Counted from the first letter of the stretch, positions 8,613 to 16,226 are shown. The stretch is DNA of 33,997 nt from an uncultured Paracoccaceae bacterium (GCA_913060475.1 CAJXSD010000023.1:1-33997), one strand, 5' to 3'. Notes: generated from the letters alone by a model not told the origin. Made by a program: numbers and translations.

Positions 8613-8652
8613 AACATTTGTACCATCGTCAACTATGAATGATACAAATGTT
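8613..8652. promoter_or_regulatory. Inverted-repeat operator candidate for the RpiR regulator
   Basis: A perfect 10-bp inverted repeat, AACATTTGTA (8613-8622) and TACAAATGTT (8643-8652), with a 20-bp spacer. The half-site centres are 30 bp apart, about three helical turns, so both lie on one DNA face. It sits in the 69-bp gap between the divergent genes, with the right half inside the first codons of the regulator. Both facts fit autoregulation and joint control of the two operons. Confidence 0.6.
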
Positions 8653-9516
8653 TCAAATGCGATTCTGGAACGTCTCAGTGATGAATGGGACAGCCTGACA
8701 CCCGAGGCGCAAAAGGCGGCAAAATATGTTTTGGAGAACCCGCAGGATGTGGGCGTGTCAACTGTGCGCGAAATTGCAGAGGCCGCTCAGGTCAAACCCA
8801 ATACAATCGTGCGCATGGCGCGTGCAGTGGGGTTTGAAGGGTACGATGATTTTCGGGCCCCGTTTCGCGATGCCATTCGACGCGGTGCAGTGAGCCTACC
8901 TGAGCGCGCGCGGTGGCTACAGGATATCCGCAAACAAGGCGACCTAGGCGGGCTGTATGCGGATATGGTCGATGCCGCCCTGCGCAATGTGACCGAGACG
9001 TTTTCGGGGATCACCGCAGAACAGCTGCAGGCTGCGGCCGAGGCCATCTGGAATTCGCGCCGCGTCTATACGCTGGGCGTTGGGGTCAATAATGCCAATG
9101 CCCGAAATTTCACCTATCTTGCATCCACAGGCATGGTGCAATTTCATGCCATTCCACATGCAGGATCGACACCCATTGATGACATTGCCTGGGCCGACCA
9201 CCAAGATGTTTTGATCGCCATCACCTGTTCACCCTATCGACGCGAAGTCGTTGAAACCGCACGTTTGGCCAAGGAACAGGGATTGACCGTGATCGCCATG
9301 ACCGACAGTCCGGCCAGCCCCATTGCACGGATTGCGGATCATACGTTTATCACACATGTCGACACGCCGCAGTTTTTCCCATCCTCGGTATCGCTGATTG
9401 CCCTGCTTGAAACGCTGCTAAGTTTTGTGATTTCGGTGGCGAGTGATGAAATTGTCGACCGCGTCGCAACATTTCACAAACGACGCCACGACCTAGGCAT
9501 ATACGGAGAAGAGTGA
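8635..9516 (+). CDS. RpiR/MurR-family transcriptional regulator (HTH + SIS domains)
   Basis: 293 residues from ATG 8635. The N-terminal RpiR helix-turn-helix (about 5-80) includes LTPEAQKAAKYVLENP and the recognition region STVREIAEAAQVKPNTIVRM. The C-terminal SIS domain (about 120-260) contains RRVYTLGVGVNNANARNF and the CSPYRREVVETARLAKEQG sugar-phosphate-isomerase-like loop, which normally binds a phosphorylated or small organic effector. Start choice: this ATG gives the normal family N-terminus, although no good Shine-Dalgarno precedes it, so the message may be leaderless. It is divergent from the demethylase/dddQ operon and overlaps the Rieske gene (TGATG), so it most likely controls both. 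The effector is unknown; a betaine or sulfonium catabolite is an inference from context. Confidence 0.88.
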   Translation: MNDTNVSNAILERLSDEWDSLTPEAQKAAKYVLENPQDVGVSTVREIAEAAQVKPNTIVRMARAVGFEGYDDFRAPFRDAIRRGAVSLPERARWLQDIRKQGDLGGLYADMVDAALRNVTETFSGITAEQLQAAAEAIWNSRRVYTLGVGVNNANARNFTYLASTGMVQFHAIPHAGSTPIDDIAWADHQDVLIAITCSPYRREVVETARLAKEQGLTVIAMTDSPASPIARIADHTFITHVDTPQFFPSSVSLIALLETLLSFVISVASDEIVDRVATFHKRRHDLGIYGEE

Positions 9517-10604
9517 TGAAAGACGATGGACCCATTCGATCCCTGGCGGCACGCTATTACACCGACCCTGAGGTGTTCAAAATCGAACAGGCGGGCCTGT
9601 TAGCGCAGACATGGCAGTTTGCGTGCCATGTGTCCGAATTACAGGGGGTTGGTGATTACTATGCCTTTGATTTGGCCGGCGAAAGCCTGTTTTCCATTCG
9701 TGGCCGCGATGGGGTGATCCGGACATTTTACAACGTCTGCCAACACCGCGCCCACCAATTGGTAACGGGTCAGGGCACAACCCGCGTGGTTGTTTGCCCC
9801 TATCATGCCTGGACCTATGAATTGACCGGCCAACTGCGCGCCGGCCCGAATATCAATTCTGTTGAGGGGTTCAACAAATCGGAAATCTGCCTGACCGAGG
9901 TGCGCACCGAAGAATTCCTGGGCTTTGTTTTTGTCAACCTGGACCCGAATGCAAAACCGATGGACGACTGGTTCCCGAATGTGCGCCAAGAACTGGAAAG
10001 CTTTGTTCCGAACTGGGCCGATCTGGCCCCGTTGGAATGGGTGGAAATTCCGGAAAACTGCAATTGGAAAGTGTCGGTTGAAAATTATTCCGAATGTTAT
10101 CACTGCTCGCTAAATCACCCCACGTTTTCGACAGGGGTGATCAAACCCGAAACCTATGACATCCAGCCCCAGGGATATTGTCTGCGCCACACGACCGAGT
10201 CGAATTCATTGGATCAGATGACCTATGACATCAATTCGGGATTTGCGAACAACGACCAATATTCCAGCTGGTTTTTGTGGCCTATGTTTTCGTTTCAGGT
10301 CTATCCTGGGAACCTGTTAAACACCTATCACTGGCGCGCGATTGATGCCGACCATGTTGTGGTCTGGCGCGGGTGGTATTCGGTTGGCGGGGCCGACAAT
10401 GAAACCGTGCGCAAAATGGCCCTGCAAGATCGTGCCACCACGGTAGAAGAGGACATTCGATTGGTCGAAAGCGTGCAGCGCGGTCTGAAATCGCGCGGAT
10501 ATGTGCCCGGACCACTGGTCGTGGACCCAAAATGCGGCGTATCGTCAGAACATTCCATCCTGCACCTGCAGCGCTGGATGCGCGAGGCGGTCGATAACGG
10601 TTGA
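9516..10604 (+). CDS. Rieske non-heme iron oxygenase alpha subunit, quaternary-amine demethylase type (GbcA/CntA-like)
   Basis: 362 residues from ATG 9516, which overlaps the rpiR stop and has GGAGAAG upstream. The Rieske [2Fe-2S] ligands are Cys75/His77 (CQHR) and Cys94/His97 (CPYHAW). The mononuclear iron site is in ENYSECYHCSLNH, with His196 and His201, and a third carboxylate probably Asp313 in VEEDIRLVE. The inter-subunit bridging position is Glu193 rather than the usual Asp, a feature shared with carnitine and glycine-betaine monooxygenases. C-terminal SVQRGLKSRGY is also typical of that group. It is expected to hydroxylate an N-methyl group, releasing formaldehyde. No ferredoxin-reductase partner lies in the window. 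A role in proline-betaine-type demethylation is inferred from the HpbD-like enzyme nearby. Confidence 0.88.
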   Translation: MKDDGPIRSLAARYYTDPEVFKIEQAGLLAQTWQFACHVSELQGVGDYYAFDLAGESLFSIRGRDGVIRTFYNVCQHRAHQLVTGQGTTRVVVCPYHAWTYELTGQLRAGPNINSVEGFNKSEICLTEVRTEEFLGFVFVNLDPNAKPMDDWFPNVRQELESFVPNWADLAPLEWVEIPENCNWKVSVENYSECYHCSLNHPTFSTGVIKPETYDIQPQGYCLRHTTESNSLDQMTYDINSGFANNDQYSSWFLWPMFSFQVYPGNLLNTYHWRAIDADHVVVWRGWYSVGGADNETVRKMALQDRATTVEEDIRLVESVQRGLKSRGYVPGPLVVDPKCGVSSEHSILHLQRWMREAVDNG

Positions 10605-10655
10605 TTTCCGCCCTAGCCCGATTAGGCTGCGCACAAAGAAAAGGAGCCATGAGCC

Positions 10656-11054
10656 ATGACACAAACAACCACCTTTGACGAAGATTTGTTCCTAAAGGGA
10701 TTGGAACAGCGCAAATCCACATTGGGGGCCAGCTATGTCGAAAATAATCTGGCGGCGGCAGATGATTTTACCCGCCCATTCCAAGAGGCCATGACAGCAT
10801 GGTGTTGGGGCTTTGGCTGGGGCGATGATGTGATTGACGCAAAAACACGGTCCATGATGAACCTGTCCATGATCGGGGCCTTGGGCAAAATGCACGAATG
10901 GGAATTGCATTGCCGCGGCGCCATCAACAACGGGGTCACCAAGGATGAAATTCGCGCGATCATTCATGTCATTGGCATTTACTGCGGCGTCCCCCAAGCA
11001 CTGGAATGTTTCCGCGCCGCACGCAAAGTGTTAGAGGCCGAAGGCCAACTATAG
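10656..11054 (+). CDS. Carboxymuconolactone decarboxylase (CMD/PcaC-like) family protein
   Basis: 132 residues with an AAGGAG ribosome-binding site (10641-10646). The CMD fold is recognisable from WCWGFGWGDDVIDAKTRSM, then LSMIGALGKMHEWELHCRGA and a C-terminal YCGVPQALECFRAA. These match the PcaC/4-carboxymuconolactone decarboxylase subgroup, with the conserved Glu and His, and it lacks the CxxC peroxidase motif of AhpD. Many members of this group lie outside protocatechuate pathways and have unknown roles. It follows the Rieske gene by about 50 bp in the same direction, and no other aromatic-pathway gene is nearby. An isomerase/decarboxylase step, or an accessory function for the Rieske pathway, is more likely than true PcaC activity. 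Confidence 0.8.
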   Translation: MTQTTTFDEDLFLKGLEQRKSTLGASYVENNLAAADDFTRPFQEAMTAWCWGFGWGDDVIDAKTRSMMNLSMIGALGKMHEWELHCRGAINNGVTKDEIRAIIHVIGIYCGVPQALECFRAARKVLEAEGQL

Positions 11055-11071
11055 ATAAATGGTTGCCTGCA

Positions 11072-11836
11072 CTACAGCCCCCTGATCACATCTAAATAAG
11101 GCAGCCGCGATTGCGCGGCGGCCACCTTGGCCGGGTCAATCACAGCCCGAATGACGCATTCATCTGCGCCGGCGCGCGCAACATCTTGGCCAATCGGGGA
11201 TACAATACAGCTTTGCCCTAAAAACATCGCGGCCCCCCCTGCCCCGCAATGATTGGCATAAGCCACATAAACACCGTTTTCAAAAGCACGCGTTGGGACC
11301 AATCGCTGCGCCACGACATCCCACTGCTGGACCAATGCTGTTGGGACCAATATCAATTCAGCACCCTGCAGCGCCAAATTGCGGACACGTTCAGGAAACT
11401 CGACATCATAGCAAATCAGCAATCCGATGCGCAGTCCCCGCCAATCAAACAGGACACTTGCCTGACCGGACTGAAACACATCCAGTTCAAATCCGGGCGG
11501 AATCAATGCTTTGCGATAAGTCTGAATCGTGCCGTCAGGATCGACAAAATTCATTGCATTATAACGACTGTCGGATTGATGATCGACATAGCCATATGCA
11601 ATCGCAACGCCGTGATGTTTGGCCAATTCAGAAACGCGATCAGACCATATTTCTTGGTCCGCGGGGGTTGTCGCCAAAACGCCATCTAAACTATACCCGC
11701 ATTGAAACAGCTCGGGCAGCAGGATCGCATCCAATTCGTCACATGCGCCACGATCAAGCAGATGTTCCAACCACGCAAACCTGTCATCCTGCCCACCCAA
11801 GGCGGCAGGGGATTGCGCCACACCAAGTCGTATCAT
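11072..11836 (-). CDS. Carbon-nitrogen hydrolase (nitrilase superfamily amidase)
   Basis: 254 residues covering the whole nitrilase fold. The Glu-Lys-Cys triad is visible: Glu42 (LLPELF), Lys109 (YRKALIPP) and Cys142 (LLICYDVEFPE). The extended CYDVEFPERVRNLALQGAEL block resembles aliphatic or omega-amidase-type members that hydrolyse small amides or N-carbamoyl compounds. No signal peptide is seen. It starts 9 bp after the M24-like gene with GGGGG upstream, so the two form a two-gene operon and probably act in sequence on a C-N bonded substrate. It is convergent with the Rieske/CMD genes, leaving only 17 bp between the 3' ends and no evident terminator. The substrate is unknown. Confidence 0.85.
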   Translation of the reverse strand: MIRLGVAQSPAALGGQDDRFAWLEHLLDRGACDELDAILLPELFQCGYSLDGVLATTPADQEIWSDRVSELAKHHGVAIAYGYVDHQSDSRYNAMNFVDPDGTIQTYRKALIPPGFELDVFQSGQASVLFDWRGLRIGLLICYDVEFPERVRNLALQGAELILVPTALVQQWDVVAQRLVPTRAFENGVYVAYANHCGAGGAAMFLGQSCIVSPIGQDVARAGADECVIRAVIDPAKVAAAQSRLPYLDVIRGL

Positions 11837-11845
11837 TACGGCCCC

Positions 11846-13000
11846 CTAGCGGCTGAGCAATATTTCACGCGGATATTGGGTCAGATAATCAAACCCATCC
11901 TCGGTCACCACAATCGAATCGCCAATGCGACCGGCCGTTTGCCCATCAACGGAAATGCCCCCATCGACTGCAAACGTCATCCCCGGTTGTAAAACGGTGG
12001 TATCGCCCTCTTTCAATTCCGGGGCCTCAAGATATGCGGTACCGATGGACCGGCCCGTACGGTAACCCGTTTCAAAATTGCGCGCCCGATACACTTCGTT
12101 TGCCGCACGCGCGACCTCTTGGGCCTGAACCCCCGGGCGAATGGCCGCCAGTGCCGCCTGCTGTGCATCAATTGCGGCCTGCTGGACAATCCGATCCTGA
12201 TCGCGCACGTCACCGATATGAAACATGCGATCAAACCCCAGTTTATATTGTTTGAACTGCGCCATGTTGCAAAAACAGAAATAGACAGGATCGTATTTTT
12301 CGTACTGCTTTACGCTGGCACGGCGATGAACCATGGAACTGTCGCGCCCGCTTTGTAAGATTTGCAAATTGTGGATCATTGGGGACACAAACCGGTCCCA
12401 GCCCTGCGCAGTCAAAAAACCCGCCGCTTTGCGCGATCCTGCGTCAATCACCGCCAAGGCAGATTCGTATTCCGCCACCCCCTGTTGCAAACTGTTATGC
12501 GCCGCAGCCATCATCGCGCCGGCAATTTCACCCGCCTGTCGCATGACAGAAATTTCCAGCGGCGATTTGATCATCCGCTGCTGCCCCAAAATCGGTGAAA
12601 TATCCGCCAGTGTCACGCCGGGAAACTGATCTGTCAAACAATGCAAAACCATTGCGGGGATTTGGTTTTTTTCAATCCACACGGTCTTGGGCGCCTCTGG
12701 CAGCGCATCCACCAAGGCCGCAGCCCAGCTGTTTGGGCCGAAATCTTGCCATGTCTGGACGTTTTCGACCCATGTCATTTCCGCCACCATTTCCGATTCC
12801 ATCAAGGGCGTAATAACCACCGGCGCGCGGTCTGCATGGACAACCAGCAATGTGGGGCGGCCAAATTCGATGCCCAAATACCCCCAAAACCCCGCAAGAT
12901 ACGCGATCGAGCCTTCTTCTGTGAAAACAGCTGTCTGGATCCCCAAGTCCTGCATGGTCGATTGCAGCATTTCGGTGCGATTGCGCGCTTCTTGTAACAT
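11846..13000 (-). CDS. M24-fold (creatinase / ectoine-hydrolase-like) protein lacking metal ligands
   Basis: 384 residues from ATG 13000, preceded by AAGGGGG; an earlier in-frame start at 13084 is less likely. Creatinase N-terminal domain (about 1-140) and a pita-bread C-terminal domain (about 160-384). True M24 metallopeptidases need Asp-Asp-His-Glu-Glu. Here the first Asp region reads VYFCFCNMAQF, the His position reads GYRTGRSIGT, the first Glu is Asp in FAVDGG, and the last Glu is Gly in GRIGDSIVV. The metal site is therefore largely gone, as in creatinase and, by my recollection, ectoine hydrolase DoeA. I infer a hydrolase of a small methylated or cyclic C-N compound, co-transcribed with the nitrilase. 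DddP, a metal-binding M24 DMSP lyase, is argued against by the missing ligands. Confidence 0.8.
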   Translation of the reverse strand: MLQEARNRTEMLQSTMQDLGIQTAVFTEEGSIAYLAGFWGYLGIEFGRPTLLVVHADRAPVVITPLMESEMVAEMTWVENVQTWQDFGPNSWAAALVDALPEAPKTVWIEKNQIPAMVLHCLTDQFPGVTLADISPILGQQRMIKSPLEISVMRQAGEIAGAMMAAAHNSLQQGVAEYESALAVIDAGSRKAAGFLTAQGWDRFVSPMIHNLQILQSGRDSSMVHRRASVKQYEKYDPVYFCFCNMAQFKQYKLGFDRMFHIGDVRDQDRIVQQAAIDAQQAALAAIRPGVQAQEVARAANEVYRARNFETGYRTGRSIGTAYLEAPELKEGDTTVLQPGMTFAVDGGISVDGQTAGRIGDSIVVTEDGFDYLTQYPREILLSR

Positions 13001-13006
13001 AAGTCC

Positions 13007-13027
13007 CCCTTGGTTTTGAACCAAGGG
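13007..13027 (-). promoter_or_regulatory. Hairpin covering the Shine-Dalgarno of the M24-like gene
   Basis: A perfect 9-bp stem: CCCTTGGTT (13007-13015) and AACCAAGGG (13019-13027) around a 3-base loop. In the mRNA, read leftward, the 3' arm runs AACCAAGGG and is followed directly by GGACTT and the ATG at 13000. The purine-rich ribosome-binding site is thus part of the stem, which could repress initiation until the hairpin is opened. Confidence 0.5.
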
Positions 13028-13109
13028 TCGCCCGATGCCACAACAGACGCATGTCTGATCGCGCCATGTGATTGGCACAAACACGACACTATTTGGTTAT
13101 TGGGGAATT

Positions 13110-13185
<76 letters not shown>

Positions 13186-13276
13186 ATATGCAAACATCGT
13201 TGCGTGGTGGTTAGTTAGTGAAAGCCGCGCCGGTATTCAAGTGAAAATTGACACGGCTTTCCAATTATTTTCGCGA

Positions 13277-13594
13277 TTATTCGTCGTCGTCGGATGACAT
13301 GTCTGCGATGTCGTCCAACGACACGTTATCATCGTCATCTTCTTCTAGCAGATCATCGTCCAGATCCATATCGACATCATCATCATCCAATACAACATCT
13401 TCCTCGATGTCGCGCGCTTTGTTCGCGGGATTTGACGCATCCTCGGCATCCGCAGTGATCATGCGTGTTTTTGTTGTGTCCAGCTCAACGACTTCGCCCG
13501 TGTATGGGCTTACGATCGGGTCTTTGTTCAGGTCATAAAAACGCTTGCCGGTTGTTGGGCATACGCGTTTTACACCCCATTCTTCTTTGGGCAT
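13277..13594 (-). CDS. FYDLN-acid (TIGR02300) family protein
   Basis: 105 residues from ATG 13594, which has AAAGGGGA upstream; the open frame further upstream has no ribosome-binding site. It starts MPKEEWGVKRVCPTTGKRFY, with the family hallmark FYDLN and SPYTGE in the first 35 residues. The rest is an extremely acidic tail of Asp/Glu runs (about 65-105). This small family is widespread in alphaproteobacteria and its function is not established. The N-terminal CPTTG resembles half of a zinc-ribbon, but no second Cys pair is seen. The gene sits next to tRNA-Ala, divergent from the YgjP-like metallopeptidase. Confidence 0.92.
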   Translation of the reverse strand: MPKEEWGVKRVCPTTGKRFYDLNKDPIVSPYTGEVVELDTTKTRMITADAEDASNPANKARDIEEDVVLDDDDVDMDLDDDLLEEDDDDNVSLDDIADMSSDDDE

Positions 13595-13692
13595 AGTTGT
13601 CCCCTTTGAAACTTTTGGTCTTGTCGACGGTTTGCGCCACCTGCCATAAGACGGGCAGTATGTCAAAGGCTTTCATAAGGAAATCCGCGCGA

Positions 13693-14415
13693 ATGTCATC
13701 ATTACCGCAGTATGATCAGAAATTGAAGCAGATTTTTTGGCCTGATGTGCCCCAAATTCGCATTTCTGTGCGACGCTCAAAACAGGCACGGCGGCTGTCA
13801 CTGCGCGTGTCCAGACTGCATCGGACGGTGACGATCACTGGCCCGCACTATGCCGATATCGGCCAATTTGTGGGGTTCGTTGCGCAAAAACGTGACTGGA
13901 TCATTGGCCATTTTGACAATCTGCCCGCCCCGACATCGGTCGAGGTTGGTCAAGACCTGCCATTCCTGGGGCAAATACGGACCATCCATCACGGCAACAC
14001 CCGCAGGGTTACGGTTACAGATACTGGGGTTTACCTGCCCAAATCCACAGGCCATCCAGGCCGCAAAATCCAAGCATTTCTTAAGGTTCAAGCACGCGAA
14101 AAACTGGCGCAAGCCTCTGATAACTATTCAAAAAAACTGGGAATACCCTATACCAGATTGACACTGCGCGACACGAAATCACGCTGGGGATCATGCAGCA
14201 GCCAAGGACATTTGATGTATTCATGGCGCTTGATCATGGCGCCGCCTGACGTGTTGGATTATGTCGCAGCACACGAAGTGTCACATTTGGCGGAAATGAA
14301 CCATTCGGCTAAATTCTGGGCGGTGGTCGATCGCCTGTATGGCGACCATCAGGCCCAGCGCCAATGGCTGAGGACCGAGGGCGTAAAATTGCATCACTAT
14401 CACTTTGACGATTGA
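13693..14415 (+). CDS. YgjP-like metallopeptidase domain protein (M48/DUF45 family)
   Basis: 240 residues from ATG 13693, chosen for AAGGAAA about ten bases upstream; ATG 13660 is an alternative. The central region RRSKQARRLSLRVSRLHRTV is the typical N-terminal part of the YgjP/COG1451 family. A zinc-metallopeptidase site HEVSHLAEMNH follows near the C-terminus with His194, Glu195, His198 and His204 (HExxHxxxxxH). The block RDTKSRWGSCSSQGHLMYSW is also diagnostic. No signal peptide or transmembrane segment, so cytoplasmic. Its physiological substrate is unknown; related proteins act like SprT/WLM proteases. It is divergent from the FYDLN protein and stands 31 bp before the GntR gene. Confidence 0.88.
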   Translation: MSSLPQYDQKLKQIFWPDVPQIRISVRRSKQARRLSLRVSRLHRTVTITGPHYADIGQFVGFVAQKRDWIIGHFDNLPAPTSVEVGQDLPFLGQIRTIHHGNTRRVTVTDTGVYLPKSTGHPGRKIQAFLKVQAREKLAQASDNYSKKLGIPYTRLTLRDTKSRWGSCSSQGHLMYSWRLIMAPPDVLDYVAAHEVSHLAEMNHSAKFWAVVDRLYGDHQAQRQWLRTEGVKLHHYHFDD

Positions 14416-14428
14416 CCTTGGGTAAAAA

Positions 14429-14438
14429 TGTGATCACA
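14429..14438. promoter_or_regulatory. Palindromic operator candidate upstream of the GntR regulator
   Basis: A perfect 10-base palindrome TGTGATCACA ends eight bases before the GntR start codon. Its position and symmetry fit an autoregulatory site for an FCD-type GntR protein. The half-site TGTGA also resembles CRP-family half-sites, but those normally have a 6-bp spacer. Confidence 0.4.
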
Positions 14439-14446
14439 AAACATCC

Positions 14447-15094
14447 ATGAAAACTGTTACAGCATCCACAGATACATCCGCCGCACATGATCGCGTTTAC
14501 CGCGGGTTGCGCACGCGAATCATGCATGGGGAAATTTTACCGGGTCATCCGATGACCCTGCGTGGCATTGGCCAAAGCTATTCCGTTTCCATGACCCCCG
14601 CCCGTGAAGCGGTGCGCCGTTTGGTGGCCGAGGGGGCCTTGGCCATGTCAAATTCTGGCCGCGTCGCCACGCCAGAGCTGTCCCACGAACGAATCGAAGA
14701 GTTGGCTGCGCTGCGATCCCTGCTAGAGGTCGAATTGGCATCACGCGCCCTGCCCCGCGCCCATATGGCCTTGATCGAACGTTTGCAGCGGATCAATGCC
14801 ATGATTGGTGCGGCCATCGATGAACATGATGCTGTGGCCTATATCCGAACAAATTTGGAATTTCACCGCACACTTTATCTGCGTGCACAGGCCCCCGCGA
14901 TGCTGGCGATGGCCGAAACAGTTTGGTTACAGCTGGGCCCAACGATGCGCAAATTATACGGTGGATTGCAACGCAAAGAGCCGCCGCATTTCCACAAACT
15001 GATTTTGGCGGCCCTGAAATCGGGCGATGAACCGGGGCTGCGTTTGGCCGTACGATCCGACGTGACCCAAGGGCTGAAAATGCTATCGACATAA
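14447..15094 (+). CDS. GntR-family transcriptional regulator, FadR/FCD subfamily
   Basis: 215 residues. The N-terminal winged helix (about 12-78) contains RVYRGLRTRIMHGEILPG and TPAREAVRRLVAEGAL, the canonical GntR recognition helix. The all-helical FCD effector domain (about 88-210) contains LRSLLEVELASRA, NLEFHRTLY and EPPHFHKLILAALKSGD, with the Asn/His metal-ligand pattern that binds small carboxylates. No Shine-Dalgarno is evident before the ATG, so the message may be leaderless or poorly translated, and a palindrome lies just upstream. The neighbouring accA is convergent and the M48-like gene is upstream on the same strand, so the regulon is not obvious. Known relatives respond to organic or amino acids. 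Confidence 0.88.
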   Translation: MKTVTASTDTSAAHDRVYRGLRTRIMHGEILPGHPMTLRGIGQSYSVSMTPAREAVRRLVAEGALAMSNSGRVATPELSHERIEELAALRSLLEVELASRALPRAHMALIERLQRINAMIGAAIDEHDAVAYIRTNLEFHRTLYLRAQAPAMLAMAETVWLQLGPTMRKLYGGLQRKEPPHFHKLILAALKSGDEPGLRLAVRSDVTQGLKMLST

Positions 15095-15125
15095 ACAGCG
15101 GGTCACAGTTCAGGCCGACACGGGT

Positions 15126-16088
15126 TTAGGCCGATAACCCCTGTTTACCAAGATCTAGGAATTTTTGGCGGCGATCCTTGACCAGATCAGATCCGGATTT
15201 GCCATTCAGATCCGCCAGCATTTTTGTCAAGGCGGCACGCACGGCATTGATTGCAGCCGCTTGGTCGCGATGTGCGCCGCCCAGCGGTTCGGGGATAATT
15301 TCATCACAGACCGCCAGTTTGTTCAGATCCTGGGCAGTCAGACGCAACGCCTCGGCCGCTTCGCGCATTTTTTCGGCGTCTTTCCACAGGATGGATGCAC
15401 ACCCTTCGGGGCTGATGACGGAATAAACGGAATGTTCCAACATTGCGACGCGGTTTGCAGTGGCAAAGGCAACGGCCCCGCCCGATCCGCCTTCGCCAAT
15501 AATGACAGAAATGACGGGCACACCGATTTGCAGACATTTTTCGGTCGACCGTGCGATTGCCTCAGACTGGCCGCGTTCTTCGGCCCCTTTGCCGGGATAA
15601 GCACCGGGGGTATCCACCAAGGTCACAACCGGCAGGCCAAATTTATCTGCCATATCCATCAAACGGATGGCCTTGCGATACCCTTCGGGTCGGGCCATGC
15701 CGAAATTGCGTTCGATACGGGATTTGGTGTCATTGCCTTTTTCGTGGCCGATCACGATCACGGGCTGATCATTAAATCGCGCCAAGCCCCCCATAACAGC
15801 GTGATCATCCGCAAAGTTACGATCCCCTGCAAGCGGCGTAAATTCAGTAAAGAGCGCGTTGATATAGTCAATGCAATGGGGACGTTCGGGGTGACGCGCG
15901 ACCTGACATTTGCGCCAGGGTGTTAGAGATTTATAGAGGTCAACCAACATTTGGTCGGCCTTTTTGTCCAAAGCGGATGCCTCGGCTTCGACGTCCATGC
16001 CTTCGCTTTTGCGGGCCAAAGTGCGTAGCTCTTCGGCTTTGCCTTCGATTTCGGCGAGTGGTTTTTCAAAATCGAGGTAGTGCGTCAT
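15126..16088 (-). CDS. accA: Acetyl-CoA carboxylase carboxyltransferase subunit alpha
   Basis: 320 residues, the normal AccA length, beginning [17 protein letters not shown] with a CGGAG site upstream. It shows the carboxyltransferase crotonase-like fold: [13 protein letters not shown] [35 protein letters not shown], then [17 protein letters not shown] and [16 protein letters not shown]. With AccD, encoded elsewhere, it transfers the carboxyl group from biotin to acetyl-CoA, producing malonyl-CoA for fatty-acid synthesis in the cytosol. The C-terminal ends of accA and the GntR gene face each other. It is separated from mcl1, which is transcribed toward it, by a palindromic repeat element, so the two are probably not one operon. 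Confidence 0.97.
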   Translation of the reverse strand: MTHYLDFEKPLAEIEGKAEELRTLARKSEGMDVEAEASALDKKADQMLVDLYKSLTPWRKCQVARHPERPHCIDYINALFTEFTPLAGDRNFADDHAVMGGLARFNDQPVIVIGHEKGNDTKSRIERNFGMARPEGYRKAIRLMDMADKFGLPVVTLVDTPGAYPGKGAEERGQSEAIARSTEKCLQIGVPVISVIIGEGGSGGAVAFATANRVAMLEHSVYSVISPEGCASILWKDAEKMREAAEALRLTAQDLNKLAVCDEIIPEPLGGAHRDQAAAINAVRAALTKMLADLNGKSGSDLVKDRRQKFLDLGKQGLSA

Positions 16089-16172
16089 CCGTCTGCTCCG
16101 TTGGGGTTTGGGGATATATGCGCAAGGTTGGACAAATTTGCAAGCGTCGGGTGCATTTCAATGGAAAAAGAG

Positions 16173-16225
16173 CTGGGGGTTTTGCACCCCCAGACCCCCG
16201 CAGAGTATTTGGGCAAAACTGAAAG
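16173..16225 (+). repeat. Intergenic palindrome + GAGTATTT element, copy 2
   Basis: The stem CTGGGGGT (16173-16180) / ACCCCCAG (16186-16193) has a 5-base loop, followed by GAGTATTT (16203-16210) and TGAAAG ending at 16225. It lies between the stop of mcl1 and the start of accA. The stem could serve as a terminator for mcl1, but the conserved GAGTATTT tail is not needed for that and is shared with the copies at 4291 and 22770. Confidence 0.75.
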
Positions 16226-16226
16226 T

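Noticed and set aside
11846..13000. DddP DMSP lyase, suggested by the M24 fold near dddQ
   Set aside because: DddP binds iron through the M24 ligands, and these are substituted here.
13220..13261. GAAAGCCG...CGGCTTTC pair downstream of the FYDLN gene as a terminator
   Set aside because: Only eight bases pair across a loop of more than 25 bases and no T-run follows on the minus strand; too weak to call.
15165..15926. 253-codon plus-strand frame over accA
   Set aside because: accA is complete and strongly conserved on the other strand; the plus frame has no recognisable domain or ribosome-binding site.
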